Assembly: GCF_001939075.1 (NCBI RefSeq)
Contig: NZ_MPTA01000001.1
Span: 620,001 to 684,000 of the forward strand
Direction of reading: 5' to 3'
DNA from: Paenisporosarcina indica
Lineage (GTDB): Bacteria; Bacillota; Bacilli; Bacillales_A; Planococcaceae
DNA: 64,000 bases
Numbering within the stretch: position 1 is the stretch's first letter; each line of letters begins with the position of its first letter. The notes under the pieces were generated by a model. The model saw only the letters and a list, made by a program, of their open reading frames with translations. It ran no database searches and was not told the DNA's origin. Both the position numbers and the translations under genes were made by a program. Shown here piece after piece: positions 62,211 to 64,000 of this stretch.

Positions 62211-64000
62211 GTCATTTAATCGTATCCAACCTAACAAAAACAGTGGGAGAAAAAACATTGTTTGAGAATATTGATTTTACAATTTACGCTGGCGAGCGTG
62301 CTGGATTAATTGGCGTAAATGGAACTGGGAAATCAACTTTTCTATCTATTCTTGCAAATCGAATTGAAGCAGATCAACTATCTATGGATCATCCGAATCA
62401 ATACCGCATTGCATTTTTAGAACAAGATCCTAAGTTTGACAAAGGTTTGACCGTTTTACAAGCAGTGTTCAGTGGAGATTCGCCTGTCTTACAGATTAAT
62501 AGGAAATATGAAGAGGCACTTGAAAAATTAAATGAGGATTCTTCTTCAGTCGAATATCAAAATTTATATATGGATATTCAACAAAAAATGGATGAATATA
62601 ATGCTTGGGATATTAATGCTATGGCGAAAACAGCATTAAACAAACTTGGAATTGATATGTTCGATCGCCAAGTAAACGAACTTTCTGGCGGTCAACTTAA
62701 ACGTGTTGCTCTAGCGAAAGTTCTGGTAGAGCCAGCAGACCTGATTTTGCTAGATGAACCGACCAACCATCTTGATGTCCAATCGTCAGAATGGTTACAA
62801 GAAAGTCTTGCCAAATTATCAAGTGCTATAATATTCGTTACGCATGACCGATACTTTTTAGATGGAGTATCTACACATATCTATGAAATCGCGGATCAAA
62901 CAATGTACACACATAGAGGAAATTACGGTGACTATTTAGAAGCGAAAGCAATTCGTGAAGAAATGGCTGCCTCTTCCCAGTTAAAACTGCAAAATCGATT
63001 CCGTTCTGAATTGAAATGGATCCGACGGGGTGCTAAAGCACGAACAACTAAACAAAAAGCTCGAATCCAGCGTTTTGATCAATTGGATGAACAAATGGAA
63101 CGGAATAACGATAATACATCGTTAGATATGAAGTTAGCAACTACGCGCCTAGGTAAAAAAGTGCTTGAAGGAATTGAACTGTCAAAAGCATATACAGATA
63201 AAAAAATCATTCAAAATTTTTCATTCCTTCTACAACCTGGCGATCGAATTGGTATTGTCGGACCGAATGGAGCAGGGAAAAGTACACTGATCAACATGCT
63301 AGCTGAGAAAATCCAGCCGGATAGCGGCGAACTTCAGGTAGGTCAGACTGTTAAAATTGCGCACTTTGAACAAACAATCCCTCCAATGAATCCGAATACC
63401 CGAATGATTGAATATGTTCGTGAGTCTTCAAATGATATTGAAGGATCAGATGGTGTTAGGCATTCAGCAGCTCAAATGTTAGAGCGATTCTTATTTCCAC
63501 TAAAAGTCCATGGAACACCGATTGGTAAATTGTCTGGTGGAGAACGTAAAAGACTTCATTTATTGAAACTATTAATGGAACAGCCAAATGTTTTACTATT
63601 AGATGAGCCGACTAACGATTTAGATATTCAAACGTTGTCGGTATTAGAAGATTTCATTGAACAATTCCCTGGCGTCGTGATCACTATTTCCCATGATCGT
63701 TTCTTCTTGGATCGAATTGCGAAAAAATTATGGGTATTAGACGGCAAAGGAAATACACGTGAAGTACAAGAAATTTATTCTGATTTTCTTGAACAAACAC
63801 CTGAAGTTGAGGTGGAGGATGTTGTCATTGTTGAGCCTGAGCCAATAAAGCAAAAAGAACAAAAGAAAAAACTGACATTTAAAGAACAAAAAGAATGGGA
63901 AACAATCGAAGATGATATAGCTAAAGTGGAAAAATCAATCATAAGTGCTGAAAAAGAAGTAGAACTAGCAGGAGCGGATTTTGAAAAACTTCAAAAAGCC
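62207..64000 (+). CDS. yfmR: ABC-F ATPase (YfmR/Uup-like), 3' end outside the window
   Basis: The frame is open for 598 codons to the edge. Two ABC domains: Walker A GVNGTGKST with signature LSGGQLKRVALAK and LLDEPTNHLD, then GPNGAGKST with LSGGERKRLHLLK and LLDEPTNDLD. A linker with KWIRRGAKARTTKQKARIQ joins them, and a coiled-coil tail (KLTFKEQKEWETIEDDI) begins. These features fit YfmR/Uup, which act on ribosomes stalled at polyproline and related sequences. It overlaps ypgQ by four bases. Confidence 0.9.
   Translation, partial: MSHLIVSNLTKTVGEKTLFENIDFTIYAGERAGLIGVNGTGKSTFLSILANRIEADQLSMDHPNQYRIAFLEQDPKFDKGLTVLQAVFSGDSPVLQINRKYEEALEKLNEDSSSVEYQNLYMDIQQKMDEYNAWDINAMAKTALNKLGIDMFDRQVNELSGGQLKRVALAKVLVEPADLILLDEPTNHLDVQSSEWLQESLAKLSSAIIFVTHDRYFLDGVSTHIYEIADQTMYTHRGNYGDYLEAKAIREEMAASSQLKLQNRFRSELKWIRRGAKARTTKQKARIQRFDQLDEQMERNNDNTSLDMKLATTRLGKKVLEGIELSKAYTDKKIIQNFSFLLQPGDRIGIVGPNGAGKSTLINMLAEKIQPDSGELQVGQTVKIAHFEQTIPPMNPNTRMIEYVRESSNDIEGSDGVRHSAAQMLERFLFPLKVHGTPIGKLSGGERKRLHLLKLLMEQPNVLLLDEPTNDLDIQTLSVLEDFIEQFPGVVITISHDRFFLDRIAKKLWVLDGKGNTREVQEIYSDFLEQTPEVEVEDVVIVEPEPIKQKEQKKKLTFKEQKEWETIEDDIAKVEKSIISAEKEVELAGADFEKLQKA

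Overview
The window is a low-GC, AT-rich chromosomal segment of an endospore-forming member of the Bacillales. Spore markers are a gerA-type germinant-receptor operon and a Spo0E-like phosphatase. Gene order repeatedly matches Bacillus subtilis (ypsC/ypvA/ypwA at the left; ypdP/ypeP/ypeQ/cspD/ypgQ at the right), but the overall arrangement suggests a relative such as Planococcaceae; that family assignment is inference. No rRNA, tRNA, CRISPR array, intact prophage or intact insertion sequence was found.

Region by region. 1-4.8 kb: the end of an RlmL/YpsC-type 23S rRNA methyltransferase, a DinG/XPD-like helicase and carboxypeptidase Taq. 4.8-10.8 kb: a complete methionine-salvage locus made of two divergent operons, mtnKA (minus) and mtnWXBD (plus), each with its own promoter and SAM (S-box) riboswitch. 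10.8-14.2 kb: a truncated MraY-like pseudogene, an unknown lipoprotein and a luciferase-like monooxygenase whose ribosome-binding site lies in a perfect palindrome. 14.8-19.2 kb: the large secreted protease bacillopeptidase F, preceded by an overlapping short leader ORF. 19.8-22.3 kb: nanoRNase NrnB, a Vms1-like release factor and a small hydrophilic protein. 22.4-26.9 kb: a CdaR-type regulator with glcD and a frameshifted glcF, followed by wreckage of a TRAP transporter and other catabolic genes. 27-33.6 kb: EcsC-like protein, D-serine ammonia-lyase, a guanine-riboswitch-controlled xpt-pbuX operon, an amino-acid ABC permease and binding protein without an ATPase, and the Spo0E-like protein. 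33.9-37.2 kb: a solitary heme-copper-oxidase-like membrane protein and an NhaK-type antiporter. 37.4-41.9 kb: the ger operon with a frameshifted small gene and a remnant of a second gerKB. 42-53.9 kb: DynA, a two-domain sulfurtransferase, DbpA/YxiN, a YjcD-like helicase, a papain-fold candidate, an SRPBCC protein, CoaW and a cold-shock protein. 54-59.4 kb: a decayed island with an integrase tail, a frameshifted LysR regulator, an inverted partial copy of its 3' end, and an intact GntP permease and hydroxyacid dehydrogenase. 59.6-64 kb: ypeP, frameshifted ypdP, ypeQ, cspD, ypgQ and an ABC-F protein that leaves the window.

Three themes stand out beyond ordinary annotation. First, a diverged repeat occurs three times (about 2.8, 19.3 and 34.4 kb), each time starting a few bases beyond the T-tract of a Rho-independent terminator and in the same orientation. 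Second, several otherwise good genes need a single -1 shift to be whole; in the ger small gene and twice in the LysR gene the shift lies in a run of seven or eight A, which is either polymerase/ribosome slippage, recent decay or homopolymer undercalling. Third, short regulatory structures (the palindrome over a Shine-Dalgarno at 13.05 kb, an overlapping leader ORF before bpr, a 16-nt inverted pair at 34.6/34.8 kb) have no standard explanation. I see no clear candidate for a wholly new multi-gene system.
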